This document shows positions 35,350-49,732 of a DNA stretch of 64,000 bases, in pieces. Each line of letters begins with the position of its first letter. Positions within the stretch are counted from its first letter, which is position 1. Both the position numbers and the translations under genes were made by a program. A model generated the notes under the pieces. The model was not told the origin of the DNA. It ran no database searches and was given only the letters and a program-made list of their open reading frames with translations. Source of the DNA: Patagioenas fasciata (lineage: Eukaryota > Chordata > Aves > Columbiformes > Columbidae); the NCBI RefSeq assembly GCF_037038585.1, contig NC_092525.1, forward strand, positions 16,534,867 to 16,598,866. The letters run 5' to 3'.

Positions 35350-35604
35350 GCTGGGGGAGAGGCCAGGAGAACCAGGACTGCCCATCCTGCAGACACTTTT
35401 TCACAGCAAGAGTGACCAAGTGCTGGTACAAGTCACCCAGGGAGGTGGTGAAATCTCCATTCTTGCAGATATTACAAAGTTGTCTGGACATGGACATAGG
35501 CCACTGTCTCTGGGTGACCCTCTTGAGCTGGGCTTTGGACCAGATGACCTCCAGAGGTCTTATCCCACCTCAATCGGGTTGGGATTCTGTGAAACCAAAC
35601 CCAC
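35350..35604 (+). mobile_element. CR1 LINE fragment (3' region)
   Basis: In order, the blocks CAAGAGTGACCAAGTGCTGG, GAGGTGGTGAAATCTCCATT, TTGTCTGGACATGGACATAG, GGACCAGATGACCTCCAGAG and a closing GGGATTCTGTG match a CR1 3' region on the plus strand. The copy is about 250 bp long, moderately diverged and without coding capacity. Confidence 0.85.
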
Positions 35605-36889
35605 ACTGAATTTTAATCCAGGTATTTTTCTCTATTTTCCATTCATTGTTCACAAGACACAATACTGCAAAAATCTATGTAAGAAAATGTCTATCTTCAC
35701 TTGCATTGCAGTCAGTGAAACTGTAGGAGTTTAAAAGACAGAATTTTGCTTAGATAGCTGGATTTTATTCACACACAGCACAAAGATACACATTATATAT
35801 TGCACGTGGGCAGATCATCCTTTTTCTGGACAGAAATCTGGACAGTTTTCACCAAGTCCATCTGTATCAGAACTCAAAAAAAATGCAGTAAGAAAAACCT
35901 CCTTGTGAAAAGCATGTGCTGTGGAGCTTGGAGCAAGAATAAACATATTTTTCTGGTTGTAGGAAATATTGTTTGTTCTCTGTTCATCTTAAGTCTCTGC
36001 CTCTTGTGACTTTTGTCTTTTCCCATCACCCGGTATTCGCAGTAAGTGTGAATTCAGATGGTGGAACATGCTGTGAGACAGGCATGGGCTTTGTCTTTTT
36101 CAGCTGGCTGGAACAGGAGCATGCTCAAAAACTGCTTATCCTAAGAGGGAGTTTATTTTTAAAATAGTTTCTGTATTTTCAGATGTTCACCCATCTGATC
36201 CGTCTGGGTGAGGTTGTGCCCGTTGTGTGTGGGCAGTGTGACATGAACCCTCAGACAAGGTCTTTGGCTGGCACAAAGCTCTTCTCACTGCATCGTTGCA
36301 TCTTTTCCCTTTTCTGCATGAGCACGTTCAGTACATTTCCCAGAGCCTTTCAGATTATTAACATTGTTTGGATCAGTTTTCCTTTTCTCATTGTCAGTCT
36401 TACTTTTCGTACCTCCTACTTTGATCCAGGTTTTCATTTATTGCCTTATCATTAGGAAGAGATGACAACAAAAATATCTTGTGTTATATTCCTCCCCTCA
36501 GTGTGAGCTCTCTGTAGCTTTGAAGTATTATATGCAAAATAAGGTAAGTTCTTAATTGGGCATCTTTGCTTTACGCAAGGCTTTTTTTTTTCACTTGACG
36601 TGATTTGCTCTGCAGTTGGTAGGCATTTCCAGATCTTTTCTAGTTATGCTGGTGATGTTTTTCCATGGTAACCTCTGGATACCAAAGCTGGTCACTTCCT
36701 ATGGTGTCACACAAGCAAGACGAAGGGCAGAAATTCAATGTCTTGTAACTTGTCTGTATTTCTACGTGGTTTAAAACTCTCTAAAGTTGAGTCATTTCAT
36801 ATCAACATTACAATATTGCTCTGGGACCATGAAAATTCTGTAAGAAACAGTGGAACTAAGGCTGCTGGGAATGTTTCTGGTCAGGGTCA

Positions 36890-37395
36890 GGTGGGAGGCA
36901 CATGGAGGTGACCTGGGCCCCTCAGCTCAAGAAGGACAGGGAACTGCTGGACAGAGTCCAGCGCAGGGCAACAAAGATGATTAAGGGAGTGGAGCATCTC
37001 CCTTATGAGGAAAGGCTGAGGGAGCTGGGGCTCTTGAGCTTGGAGGAGCCTGAGGGGTGACCTTATTAATGTTTACAAATGTATAAAGGGTGAGTGTCAC
37101 GAGGATGAAGCCAGGCTCTTCTCGGTGACAACCGACGGCAGGACAAGGGGTAATGTGTTCAAACTGGAACACAAGAAGTTCCACTTAAATTTGAGAAGAA
37201 ACTTCTTCTCAGTGAGGGCGACAGACACTGGACCAGGCTGTCCAGGAAGGTTGCGGAGTCTCCTACTCTGGAGACATTCAAAACCCGCCTGAACACCTTC
37301 CTGTGTAACCTCATCTGGGTGTTCCTGCTCCAGTGGGGCGATTGGACTGGGTGATCTTTTGAGGTCCCTTCCAATCCCTAACATTCTGTGAATCA
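36890..37395 (+). mobile_element. CR1 LINE fragment, longest copy in the window
   Basis: About 500 bp of CR1 3' sequence in plus orientation: CCCCTCAGCTCAAGAAGGAC, GGAGCATCTCCCTTATGAGG, AAGTTCCACTTAAATTTGAG, GAGACATTCAAAACCCGCCT, GAGGTCCCTTCCAATCCC and the end CATTCTGTGAATC. It resembles the better-preserved bird CR1 subfamilies and looks like the youngest insertion here. A short deletion relative to the usual sequence occurs at the AGCTTGGAGGAGCCTGAGGG block. Reverse transcriptase coding is absent, being upstream of this truncated end. Confidence 0.9.
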
Positions 37396-40300
37396 GGGCT
37401 CCTTGTCCTAGAGAAGCTGAAAATGAATGCTGAGAGAGCCTGTGCTCCAGGAGGTTTGCAGGGTAAAGGAAAAGCCGGAGACACACCAGAGCGGTGGTGG
37501 GGCCGTGTCTTGCCCACAGCGGCCAAGCAAGTTGACCACAGGGCTGAGAGTTCCCTTCTTCTTTGTGTCCCAGCCCTTCAGCTCAGTGAGACACAGCGTT
37601 GCCTCTGGCTTGCTCAATTAATAAGAATACAGTAGGCAAATTTGTGGAAGGAGAGGGGGTCAGATCATAGCAAGATTCCCACTGCGTGAAAGGCACATCC
37701 CAGGGGCATCGATTATATACAAATATGTGTATTTAGCTGCAATTTATAGCTGCTTCCAGTGGTGGGATCTGTGAGGAAGGCAGGAGCACAAACATTATTT
37801 GCTCTCCACAGGGTAAATCCCTTTTGTGCTGCCAGCAGCGGGGGCAGGTCTGTGTGCGAGTGCTGTGATCGCGATGCTCTTCAATTGCTTCTAATTGCCT
37901 CAGAAATGCCGTGACTCCTCATCCTGCCAGCTCCCGTTTCCATGGGAGACGGTGACTTCTGATCCTGAGAACTTGAGCTTAGACACATTAACAGTGTTTG
38001 GTTATTGTGCAGTGACAACTTTGGTACCTCGGGCTGGTGTCTGTGCCAGGGGCTCAGGGCAAGCAGGACCCCACACCCCAGGATGGAAATCAGTCATGGA
38101 CAAGGTAATATGTGCCCTGTGAGAGATGGGTTACAGCTTGATTTTGAAAAAAACACATGGTTTTGTACAATTTCCACAACAAAGAAATGCAAATAGGTTT
38201 AAACTCTCCAACAGTTTCTCCCACCCTTTCCATAGTTGTGTTTGGATGATCTGTTTTCTTGGTGGTAGGTCCCAAGTGCCCCAGGCTTGCTCACACTAGT
38301 GAGCTGCAGTTTGTTTCCAGCACACTGTTAAATAAGCTTTTTTTTCAAAATTAATGGGCCAGCAGAGGAGGTCTGCAGCTACCTGGCTGTAATGATGAGT
38401 TTGATTTGTTGAGTTTTCATGTACTGTATATTTTCCAAAAGTATTTTGAAACCTGTTGCTGGAACAGAGCAAAGAACCATCCAAGTTCCACTTTTTCTCG
38501 GCTGTGTGGATGCTGTGAGCCAAGCCCTGACATGGTGCACAGGAACGCTGCAGCTTCTCCAGCTCCAGGTTTGTGCCATCAGGAGCCAGGGTTCTGGCTG
38601 CCAAATACTCCAGGAGATCGGCCAAGCTACTGCCTTCCAGCCTGGTGTCAAGTAAAACAGCTCCCTTGGTTTCACAGGCACCCCAAATTAATTGTAGCTT
38701 TGGGAAAACCATAGTGGAATGAGGGCGAGCAAGGTAAATACTTCTTTCTCTCCTCTTCTGTCCCAGATTACTTATTTAACTTCCTTTCCCAGCTGAACAC
38801 TTTAGGAAATTTAAAAGTATTTTTGATATGGTGTTCTAGTGAGAAAAGTTATCAGCAAAGGGCCTATTCCTTTAGCAGTAATAGTGTTGGTGCATGAGCA
38901 CCTGCCTCTCCAGCCATGGCCGCAGCTGTTGGGTTGAGGACAGGAATGAGACGTTGATGGCTTTGTTGATGGCCATTGCACATTGCACCGGTGCTGCCAC
39001 TGTGCCTACATCAGCGCCCTGAGTTGGGACAGCTGGGTGCAGGAACAGCTTTCACTTAGAAAAATCAAAGTAAGCTTATTTTTAATGTAAATATTTCAGT
39101 GTAAAATTTCTCTAAAATGAACGAAATATTAACTAGTGGTATGGAAGTACAGTTAAACACCCCTGAATGGCCTTGAACTTCACTTTCCCTCTTAAAATCC
39201 CACCAGTTTATCCTGAAAGAACTCTGACATACACAGACGTAGCTAAAGGGATTTTTCTTCATTAGGGTGAAACCTCATTCCTTTTCTGTTGCTTTTTCAT
39301 GCTAGTTTTTGTAGCTTGCTCTGAGAACATTCAGTTATGTTATTTCTACTCTGTTAAACAATAAAACACTGGTGCAAGCTAAATATTATTTTGAAAAATA
39401 AGGTGTGAGGAATTGACTGTGATTGCACAGTGGTGAAAAAAATTGTATTTTATTGGAAAAATAATAAGTATGGATTGGTTCTGCTGCAAGAAGCCAACTA
39501 GTCTTATTAAGGAAATTTAACCACATATATAAAAATGGCGAATATTTATTGAAATGCTGCAAAGAGGAACTGGGCTTAAGTTGCCCATTGCTGTCAAAAT
39601 GTAATTTTTAAACTTAATCTAAATTCTCTTTCTCTCTCTGAAAAGTGTTTAGTATTCCTTGGAAGCTCTGTTGATCAAGGAACTCTACTTAGAGCTGAAA
39701 CCCATCTGAGCTGTTTTTACAAGTGGGCTTTGTAAATGACAGATGCAATTGGGATGTTGGCTCCTGTCAGAGCCACCGTCTCAGCCCAGCCGTGCCGTCA
39801 GATTTTCCTTCACTTCTGTATTTGATCCCTTTTACATCTTGTGTTTGGGTGGGGGAACGAATGAAATAAACTGTAGTAATCAAATACAGATTTTTTTCTT
39901 TGCATAGCTAGCAATTTAATCTGGTTTGCTGACAGGTTCTGATTTTTTAGACAAAGATTTTTGCCTGGGTGCTGTCAGTGTTGGGCAGCACCTTGTGCTC
40001 CCGGTGCCTTGTTTTTAAGTGATAAAGAAGCAGTGATCGGGACAAATAACTGCCAGTTAAGGTGGGTTTTGGGGATGCCCCATTGTGGGTAGGAGGTTCA
40101 GCTGCGTCCCATGCTCAGACCCAGTGTCACCAGCAGACATGCTGGGGATGTCCCGCTGTGCAAACCCTGCTGGCACTCATACTAACGTTGTATTTATCAA
40201 TGAGACATATAGTTCTCCTGGCAGTTTGCCTAACTCCCTTGGTATAAAACACAATTTTTAACAGCTGGTGTATTTTCCAAGTGTTAATTATTAAAAGTAA

Positions 40301-43300
40301 AATCTGACTGTCTTTGGATTATTGACTAAGCCACTAATTAGTGATTTAGTTGCTCTTGAAATAATATCCTTCAAATAAATGGCGGTTTGGATGTATTCAA
40401 TAAATTATTGTTCTTTACTGAAAGGTATTATTAATTTCCCATCACCATTTAGGTATTAGTGTTTGCAATGAACCATTCTGGGTATTCAAGATATTGTTCA
40501 CTTAGTTAAATCTTGAACCAGGATTTTCTGTTGTGAGTACCTAAAGTATGTATTTATTAATATTTCTATACTCTGTGGCATTGAAGAACAAAAGTATTGC
40601 TGCATATCCTCCACAAATCCATGACTCAGTATCTTTTTTGGAATCTAAGTTGTTAGAAATTTGAGAGAAACAGAGAATGTAGACAGAGAATGAGCCCTTG
40701 AGAGCATCATGCTTTGAGAAACTATGAAAGGAAAAAGAGAAGTTTGACAGCAGTCAAATTCATTAGGCAGATATTAAAAGAAATTTAGACAACCCCTTTG
40801 ACACAGAAAGGTGTCTGAAGTGTGAAACAGGTTACCAGATGCAAGGACTAAAACCGCTGAGTGCTGGCAATGGAATTAAGATTTGTCTGCAAGTGAAAAC
40901 ACAATTGGTGACAAACCTGGATACTGATGAGCTTAAAGCTCCAGTCCCGACTCGGACTGAATCCTCTTCAACTTGCATTCAGTCTTAAGATTTGTCTCAT
41001 TACAGAGGATTTTGTGCTTTTAATGTGTAACCTCTGCTTGTCTAAAGAAAATGGTCTTTTTCTGTTTTGCTCTACTATTTATACCATCCATAAAACACAG
41101 ATAACCTCCTCCATCCATCCGTACTTCACCTGGATGAGACACAAACAGCCGCTAATGTAGACATAGACCAGTCTTCAATTTAGTGATGGTGTTATATTGC
41201 CAAAAATGGGGAAGGATCCAACAATGTGGTAGTTAAAATATTGTGCTGTACTTTATTGCTTCTGCATAGCTTGTACCTGTTTTTAGTGGAGTTACTGATG
41301 TGCTGCATTTGAGGATTTGGCACTATATAAGTTTGATTATGGCACTAAGATTGTAACAATTAAAATACAACAACTTATTCCTTTAATCTAGAAGTTTAAA
41401 AAGATTTTTTAAGCAACAGTAACTTTCTTGATGGACCACATTGTTTTATGCAAAGTAACTTTTCAATATGTTTCCATGATATGTATTTTTAATCCTCAGA
41501 TTCCTGAATAAGTTCAATCCTGATGTCGATCTCATGTCAACAGACTTAATTATTCCCCTTATGCTTCAGACACATTGCAAGACATAGGCTGAATGGAACC
41601 ACCTTGTCTCAGAAAGTTTTAACTCAGTGTCTTGACCGTATTTGCGTGGTATTCTTATTTGCACATCTCTGATAAAAGCGAATTTAGAACTACTCAGTAG
41701 TTAGATACTTTCCAAAGGTCCACTGAATTTCTCACATAAGACTGAAATGCAATGTATGTGCTTTGAAGTATTATATTTAATATCTCAAAAAGAAATTCTG
41801 GACTGGGAAATTTGCAATGATCAAGAACTCATTCAAATGAGACCTAAAATTTGCCTCATATAGTCTCGGAACATTCTGTTCTTTTAATCCAGTTCCCTTT
41901 CTCTGCAATTACTTTTAAACACAGTTAGTGCAAAGATTTTTCTATTCCAATCACTTAAACCACCATCATTAATGGAGAAGCTCAGCCAGGACTCTTTTTT
42001 CATTATGTATTCCTTTAAAAAAAAATAATAAATTGCTTTTTCTTCCCAAGTCAAAGTATGTCAGTTACAAATTCATGGTATCTTTCCAGGTTGAAAGGCT
42101 TGTTCTTTCTGACAGGTGTCAGGTTCACTTGTGATGCAAATTAATATTAAAGGGCAATACATGAATGACAGAGGAAATCTTAAATCTTCTCAGCCTGAGA
42201 CACTCAGCTGTGGACTTTTAATGCCTATAAAATATGAATTGCAGCTGAGCAAATTATTGAAGGATTCAGAGCGTTGATATGTGAAGAGAACAGGATGATC
42301 CAGCTGATGGGTTCATAGGAGACAGACCAAAGCATTTTAGGTGCCACCTGGACATTTGAGGTGCCCAGTCTGCTAGCTCTGGTTCTTGGCTATTTTAGTG
42401 TACAAAACAACATTTCAGTCATTATTACTCAGTTATTATATGTTACACTAAACAGCAAACTTATTTTACAAATATGTACCTCTAAATGCTACTGTTTGAA
42501 AATACAACTTTTATCATAAAAAACCATGGATGTATATTTAGGATTGAAATTAAACAGACAAAACTGTGAAATGACCCAGGGCAATCTGGCATCTTGAGAA
42601 TGGTTCTGTTGCCCAAATAATTTTTAGCATTAATTTTGATATTCAGTATTGCATTTTCACTCCTTTAGCTGAACCATTTCCACCAGCAGTATTGGACGTT
42701 ATTTGTATAACGCTTGAGTTCAGTAACAATGGTAACATAACCTGTTAGATCATTTATGGTTATCCAAGTACTGACAAGTAAAACATCTTACAAAATGATG
42801 TGTATCTTGCTACATTTCTTCTGTGCCACCTCAGAAAAAACAAGTGCAAGTCACAAGAGTGACATGGTCCACAGAGTGTGTCACCTGCGAGGTGTTGCAG
42901 CTCTTCTGTGAGCTTTTTGGATGTGTTTATACCTCTGTAGGTTCTTTCACATACACAAAACCAGAATTTCCCATCCCTGCTTGCTTGTCACCAGCACAAT
43001 CACTTGTGTTGTGCCAGTAAAGCAATCAGTTAAGAGTCTGTGTGCTTCAACAAAGCATGGAAATAGTTTGGAGAGCAAAAGCACAGGCTTGCATTTAATA
43101 ATTTGCTATAGTTCACTCCCAGAATAAGGCTTTATTGTTCTTTGACTCTTTAATGCAGAGATGCTTTGAAAAGATGGCTCCATATATCCATAGACATCTG
43201 TATATCTCTTACAAAGATGGCTTTATCTCTTTTACAAAGATTGCTGTCCAAAACCCCTTCATACAGGTGTTTCTTACAGAGTCTTTATGTTGATTCATCC

Positions 43301-44134
43301 CTTTTTTTATGAGGCACTGGTTTTTTTTATTATCCCATTCACCCTTCTTTTTCCTGTGAATTTTTAATTATTACCTCAGTGTCACTGGGAAAAGCTGTAA
43401 TTGTCTGAGTATTGGTTATGAAGATTTACTTTTGTTGGAGTCCTGTGGCACTTTACTGCTATAAAATGCAGTATTGTAGAATAGCAGAGGAAAATTTAGG
43501 TTGAGTAATTTTTTAGAATCAATAAATACGTACATGACTGCAGCTGTAGATACCTTTGAAGGTTTATGTGCCACATCCATCATTTATACTGACACTCAGA
43601 TATGCAGAGCATTGTTATCTCAGCTCTCATTGTGGCAACAGGACTGCTTGCGCTTACAGAAAATAAATCTATTGACACCTTAGTCTGTATTGATTAAAGC
43701 ACAACTCTTCTTTGGGCATGCATTTTTCTGTATTTTAACAATAAAATGCTATGGATAGTAACGTGAAGCAGTGGGAAGATGTACTGAAGTGGCAGCCCTG
43801 GGCACCTTGCACATTCCCAGCTCTGCAGTGAGCACTGCGCAGGTTTGCACTTCACTTGCACTGTATGGGTGGGACCAGTAGATAACGGGAAAGGTCCCTC
43901 TGAGCTGGTCTGTGGCAGATCCCCCCCAGCAGCCCCGGGGAAGGCTGTGAAATGGTATATTGCATCTGTGCATAAACTTCTGTTTCTGTTCTCCAAAGGT
44001 AATCCATTTTCAAGAAGTCAGTTTTTACACAGTGCTACCTGTGAGTGTTCTGTTCCGTTTTCTCTTATATATTTTTGATGGCATAACTTTTTAGTTGCTT
44101 CTGGTCAAGAACTCCTTTTTGGTTTTGGTTATCT
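37396..44134. other. Intron stretch without genes
   Basis: AT-rich DNA. The part at 40250-40560 has many TTAATTA, TAATTAG and ATTATTGACT-like words and no repeats, so it may be a conserved element, though this cannot be shown here. A short 21/22-bp tandem duplication (ATCTCTT...ACAAAGAT) sits at 43204-43246. No exon or RNA gene supported. Confidence 0.55.
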
Positions 44135-44200
44135 TTTATATATATATATATATATACACACACACATATATATGTATATATATATGTATATTTGTATAGT
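44135..44200. repeat. (TA)n-(CA)n-(TA)n microsatellite
   Basis: About ten TA units run into five or six CA units and then further TA with TATG interruptions. Alternating purine-pyrimidine sequence, probably polymorphic. Confidence 0.9.
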
Positions 44201-47200
44201 AATATAATTAGTTAATTATAATGGGGAAGAATATTTAGAAACTTGGCAGAATGGTGGGGAAGGTGTGTGTGATGCCCACAGGACAGGCAGTTGTTTGGTT
44301 CAGGATGGCTTCCAGAAGATATCTTAGGTCTGCTGGTTCATCACTTCTCCTAGTAGAAAAATGGATTCTTTTTCATCCCTGTATGTTAATCCCACCCAGT
44401 TTCAAAAGCTTGAGATCTGGGTTGTGAGAGGTGAGAGATCAGAAGATTTATAAGTCATATTGTTTGGGGCAGTGAACTTGTATTCCCACATCTCTGGGAC
44501 GCGGGTACGGCTCGGAGTTAAGGTTTGGTCTCCAGAGTTTTCCTTTTGGTCTTTTTCTGAGCACCGCATTTATGTTAAACTTTAAGAGGATGGGAGGTGA
44601 CATTCCTTCCCTTCCTGAGCTGCACAGACCCTTCAGAACAACACACAAATTCTTCCTGAAGCGTTGGTCTCGTATTTATTACATATACAAGTCAGGTAAT
44701 TACTCGGTGGTATGCAATTGTATGCACATTTTTGCGTGGGTAATTCAGAAAGTTGTGCCTCAGATATTAAAAGTTAATATTTTTCCACACATGCCACTCA
44801 AGTATTTATTTTAATGCCTTCTTTTTTTTCCACATAGAAATCTATGTATGCCTTGACACAAGCAAAAAATTACATCCCTTGAAAATTCAACACTGGTTTA
44901 GAAGATAATTGCAATTTCCCATAGGAGGGAAGAGTAGTTCTTTTTATTTTTGATCCATAGTTTGTTTTATAATAGGAATAAGCTCTTTGTAGAATATTTG
45001 CAATAGAAAAGCTTTGAGATTGATTAAATGCCGTAGGTTCCTCTTGGCCATTAATCAAACTTGGCAGCCATTTATTGCTTTGAACAGTGCAAGGCAGTAG
45101 AGATAATCCTTTAAATATAATAAGTCCCTTCAATATAGTGAAGTATAAATGCTAGTGTGGTGATGTAAAAGTTATGTCTTTTAGTAATGGCATAGCAATA
45201 ATATATTACTAGTAATGGATGCTCTCAGGTTTTAAATTTCTGACAAGCATAAATTGTTTATCATTTATGCGCAAACAATTTTTATTAAGAAAAGAGTTAC
45301 CTTTTTACTTCTAGTTATACAGAAAAAAACGATTGGATAAAAGGAAAGAGGAAAACCCGAATCTCCCTCCCCCAGTCCAGGACACAGTGCATGTGGTCAA
45401 ATCACTGCAAATCTGCTTACAACATTCCCTTACCAATTCCACAGAACAGCCGTTTATTTTAAATACTGCAGAGTCTCTGGGATTAGTGAGAATTTCCTGT
45501 CTGAGTAACGGGTGGTGGCTCAGGAGCTGGCAGGGTTCTGGTCCCTCGGCAATAGCCAGGACCAGCTGTCCTACCACCAGAAGGTGCCCAGAAGCATCGC
45601 TCATCACACATGGAGTAACCATGACGCACATGGATGTGTGCTGGGCTGTGTTGTACTGTATTGAATCACAGCAAAATACTACACTGTATTTTGAAGTATC
45701 TGTGATGCTGCAGAATGCAGATGTCCCCAGAACCCGTTCCCATGCAGTGGGACAGGGAACAGTGTCCTGGACTCCCCAGATCCCTGTGCAGCATCTGACC
45801 TTTCTGCTGCAAACTGCCCCAAACTGCCCAACCGTTATTTGATCGTAGACAAAAAAAGATGTTTCTGGAACACACACCAGATTTTTTTTTTTTTTTACTT
45901 GAGCTTTGGATTTTTCTAGGACACTTGCTTACCCTAAATATTTTTCTTTTCTAGTCTCTGTCTGTTTATGGATAGACCCAATTAGTCCGATTTCAATCAG
46001 TGCTGAGCTCTCCGGCCCAGGTTTAATGATGACTTTCTTTGAAGCCTGTTTTTTTCCATCAGAGACTTGGGCAACGACTCTTTTGCCTGCTTGTGAGAGC
46101 TGTATAAATTGCTTTACACATGTTTGCTCTCTACTGTGCTTTATTTGACATCTGAAAGGTCCTGCTGCTTGTCCAAGGGGCTGGTTTGGGGGCTGGAGTC
46201 TTGACGTTGGAGACCAGACCCTGCGATAGAGCTCAGAGCCAGGGCAGCTCGTGTTGTTATCAGACAGAGATCATCCGTTACAGCAATTTAATTCGTGTCT
46301 GAATGCCTGAAGTGTCCCCTGCTTTCCAGCGTGAGGTCTGAGCACAGCAGCACGGCTGGGGATGGAGATCCTGGTCCCTGGTGGCACCTCTGGCCACAGG
46401 CGTTCAATATCTGCCAGGACCAGGTTTCTTAGCAGAAGACTTCCTTAATTTCTGTGTGTGCTCTTGTGGAGGTCAGGTTTGGAAGCACTGTTGGTGGCCA
46501 CAAATGCTCTGCAAGGACCTCTTCTTCCTTTGTACATGCTTAAAACTTCACTCATGGAGTTCTGAGTTTTTATTATTATTATTTTCAGTTTGCTCATCTT
46601 GGTGTATATGTCTATTGATACATACGTTTTTCATTCTGCTCAAACAGGGCCTTAAAATATCAAATTCTGCCCACTTCCCAAGCAGAGGAGGTCTCTGAGG
46701 ACAAGCCCCCTTGCCATTCACATTATTCCAGAGGTGCACATTTCCTGATGAGGGGAACTGCAGTTCTCCCAAACCCCAGGGCTGGCAGAAACTGCTGGAG
46801 TGTCCCCACCATGTGTCACCTCCATGGGGCTGTCACCGCCAACTGAGACCTGACAGGGACCCTATGGGGACATGCTGGTCCCCTTGAGGGCTGGAACAGA
46901 GCTGCAGCCCCGAACCCACCGTGCACGACTCGTCTGGACTCTTGGATCAGGGCACCCACATCAGGCTCAGGGTTAAATCCTTACTGTGATATTTAGACAG
47001 ATAATCTGGACAGTCCATCCCTGGAGAGCCACCTGTCACCATCTGCCCAAGGCACACGCCTTGCCCCTCCCCACTGGGCATCGCAGTGCTTTGAATCATA
47101 GCTTGGTCTGCTTTTTTCCTATTATGTTTAATTCTGTCTTAACTTTTGAGGACCATAACAATCCTGATGGTTTAGAGTAGCAGACTGACTTCCAGGATTG

Positions 47201-49662
47201 AACGTTTGAGATGTGCAGCAGTTTTAGTGAAGATATATTCCTGCTCTATACAGAAATAATTTTACACATTTAACATAAAACTTTCTTTAAATATTTATAA
47301 TGTGACCAAAGAAATTCAAGTATATCCAATAATAATTAGGCTGGAAAAAAAAATAATAGCCCTGTGGCATAAGTAAACTTAACCTGTATTGAGCTAGACT
47401 TGAAAAGCAAGATATATCAAAGTGCTGTTTCATTTATTTTCAGTTACGTATTGACAACTGTTAAAATACTGGGCAAAATTTTGCACATTGCAGTTTAGTT
47501 TCACGTATGGCAATCTGGTTTTCTCCCTGAAGTTTGTTGTGTAAACTGAATGATTTAATTTAAGGCAAATAGCACCTTCAGTAGGAATAGTACCCAGCTG
47601 TGCCGGCACCCCTGTCTGTGTGGGGACATGGGGTCACAGCCATGGGAATGGTACAGACCAGGGGTTCCAGCACCCACACGTTCCCTGGCGGGGGGGACGG
47701 GCAAGCAGCCGCCCCTGATCCTGGAGGTTCCTTCCCATGGCTCCTGATCCAAGGTTCAACATGGCAATAACCTCTCGTTTTTAGATACATTTCATTTTTT
47801 ACTCATTATTTCATTGTCAATCGTTCCCTTCCAAACTTAGCAGTGGTCACTGACTGGACGCATGTGTGTTATTTTGAAACTTTATAGATAGAAAACATAG
47901 TGGTTCCAGGTCCCAAAAATACATGGGAAGCCTTAGAAGTTATTTGTCTGAGAAATTAAAGTCATTGTCTGGAACGAACAATATTTACAGTATCTCTCTA
48001 GTTTTATTTCAGAGCTTCAGTCTAAATCCTTACTTCTACATAAAATTATTATTTACCTTTGTCTCTGGAGACCTTGTCTCATGTTATTTATCATATATAT
48101 TATGTATTATTATATTTGAACTTCAAATTATTACTGGCAGATGTGACTATTTCTTGGCACCTCTCTTTATTACACTTTGTACTCAGCAATTCATTTTTCC
48201 TGATCAAGTCAGTGTGACAGACGTGCAGGTTTAATGATTTATTACTGTGCTTCTATACTTTTTGTCCTGAGTATCCAGCTGTTCTCCAGCTGTTATTTGA
48301 GCATGTATCTTGCTTTTAGAAGGTTTTAACTGGACTGTAAAAGCTCTAATGGAATTCATCTCCATAATCCTATGTGATTATGTACTGTAATCGTGACTGG
48401 TAGTCTTTTTGCTCTTCTTTTTTTTTTGTTTTGAATATGTATATATCCTTTAGCAAATGACAAATATTTCTTCCTGTACTTAGCTGGAACACCAGAGAAA
48501 ACTGATTTCAGGTAGTCTGGAGGTCAAACCAAACAGTATTTAATTACATAGGAAACTGTGAACAAGAGCATTATGTCTGTCATAGGGGGAATTATGGGCA
48601 CACACAGCACTAGTGCCTGCAGAGGTTAACAGCAATTGTTTAAAGACATTTTACTTATTATAAGCATTATGAGATACTTTTTTTGAAGTACATGTACTTA
48701 ACTTGGGGTATAACTTAAAAATTTTACTATGTTTTTAACTGGTCATCCTAATTTCATCTGTGATAGATTGAAGGAAATTCTTCCAGAAGAGGAAGCACAA
48801 TTTGCCCCTCTCAAAGTGTTTAATAATTCTGGTTTGATTGTTTAATATACTGTCATATACTGTCTGACTTGTGCCTTCAGTGAAAACATTGCATCAAACC
48901 AATTGTGATGTCAGTTTTTCTGCCACATTTGACTAAAAATCCGATTCAGGTTTATCCAGGGGCTTTCTGTTAGTTTGTCCCCATAATACTGTTTGGTGGT
49001 GTGTTTGGGGGAGATTGGTTTGTTTTTCAGGACAGTGGGCTGACTTTGTGCAATAAAATAGAGCAACTTGCTTTACAATGTGGGTACTTGAACAGCAGAA
49101 CAACATCCCAGGCTGCAGTAACTGCTTAATGATTTTGTTATTTGGGTTACATGATTGCATCTAGAAAGAAAGGATTTATATGAAATTATCTATTCATCTT
49201 CATAACTTTTTCTGTTCATAGCAGCAATGCTAACTATTTTCAATCATGCTGTTTTTAAGAAAATGAAGTGATTTTTTGGGTCTTGTGAGCCAATAGGTGC
49301 AGGTGTAATGACTTCACTTGAGTTTTGGGAAATGGGCTCAAATGAAAATTTATTACTTTTTCCATTAGGTAGTAAATGGTGATCGTGTCCCTTTTTGCAT
49401 GTCACGCTGAATACTTCATATTTAACAAAGGTGTTTTCTACAGCCTGCCATGTAAAGTTCCAGTTGTTCTTTCACAATATTTTGTCTAGAGTAGTTTTTG
49501 CTGAAAGGCTTTATCCTGACAGCTGGTACCAGGTCAGGTACCTATAAATCTCTTCTGTGTAGAAAAAAGTCCCGTCATGGGGCCTGGTGAGGCTGGTGGG
49601 AAGGATGAGGGGGGTGAGCTCTGTCAGTGCCATGCCGGCTCAAAAATAAGCACCAGCAGCAT
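44201..49662. other. Intron stretch without recognised genes
   Basis: Mostly AT-rich, with a more GC-neutral patch at 45350-45850 where long frames are open on both strands (see findings) and another at 46150-46950. No known domain, RNA gene or transposon recognised. Confidence 0.55.
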
Positions 49663-49732
49663 GGATTTTGGGAGAAATAGGGGTTTGGATTTTGGGGGAA
49701 ACACAGGTTTGGGTCTGGGGGAAACACAGGTT
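49663..49732. repeat. 24-bp minisatellite, about 2.9 copies
   Basis: Units at 49663-49686, 49687-49710 and 49711-49732 share the pattern GGATTTTGGGGGAAACACAG followed by GTTT. Units 2 and 3 are the most alike. Because 24 is a multiple of three, the unit reads as an eight-residue Gly-rich repeat on the plus strand, which is a by-product. Confidence 0.8.
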
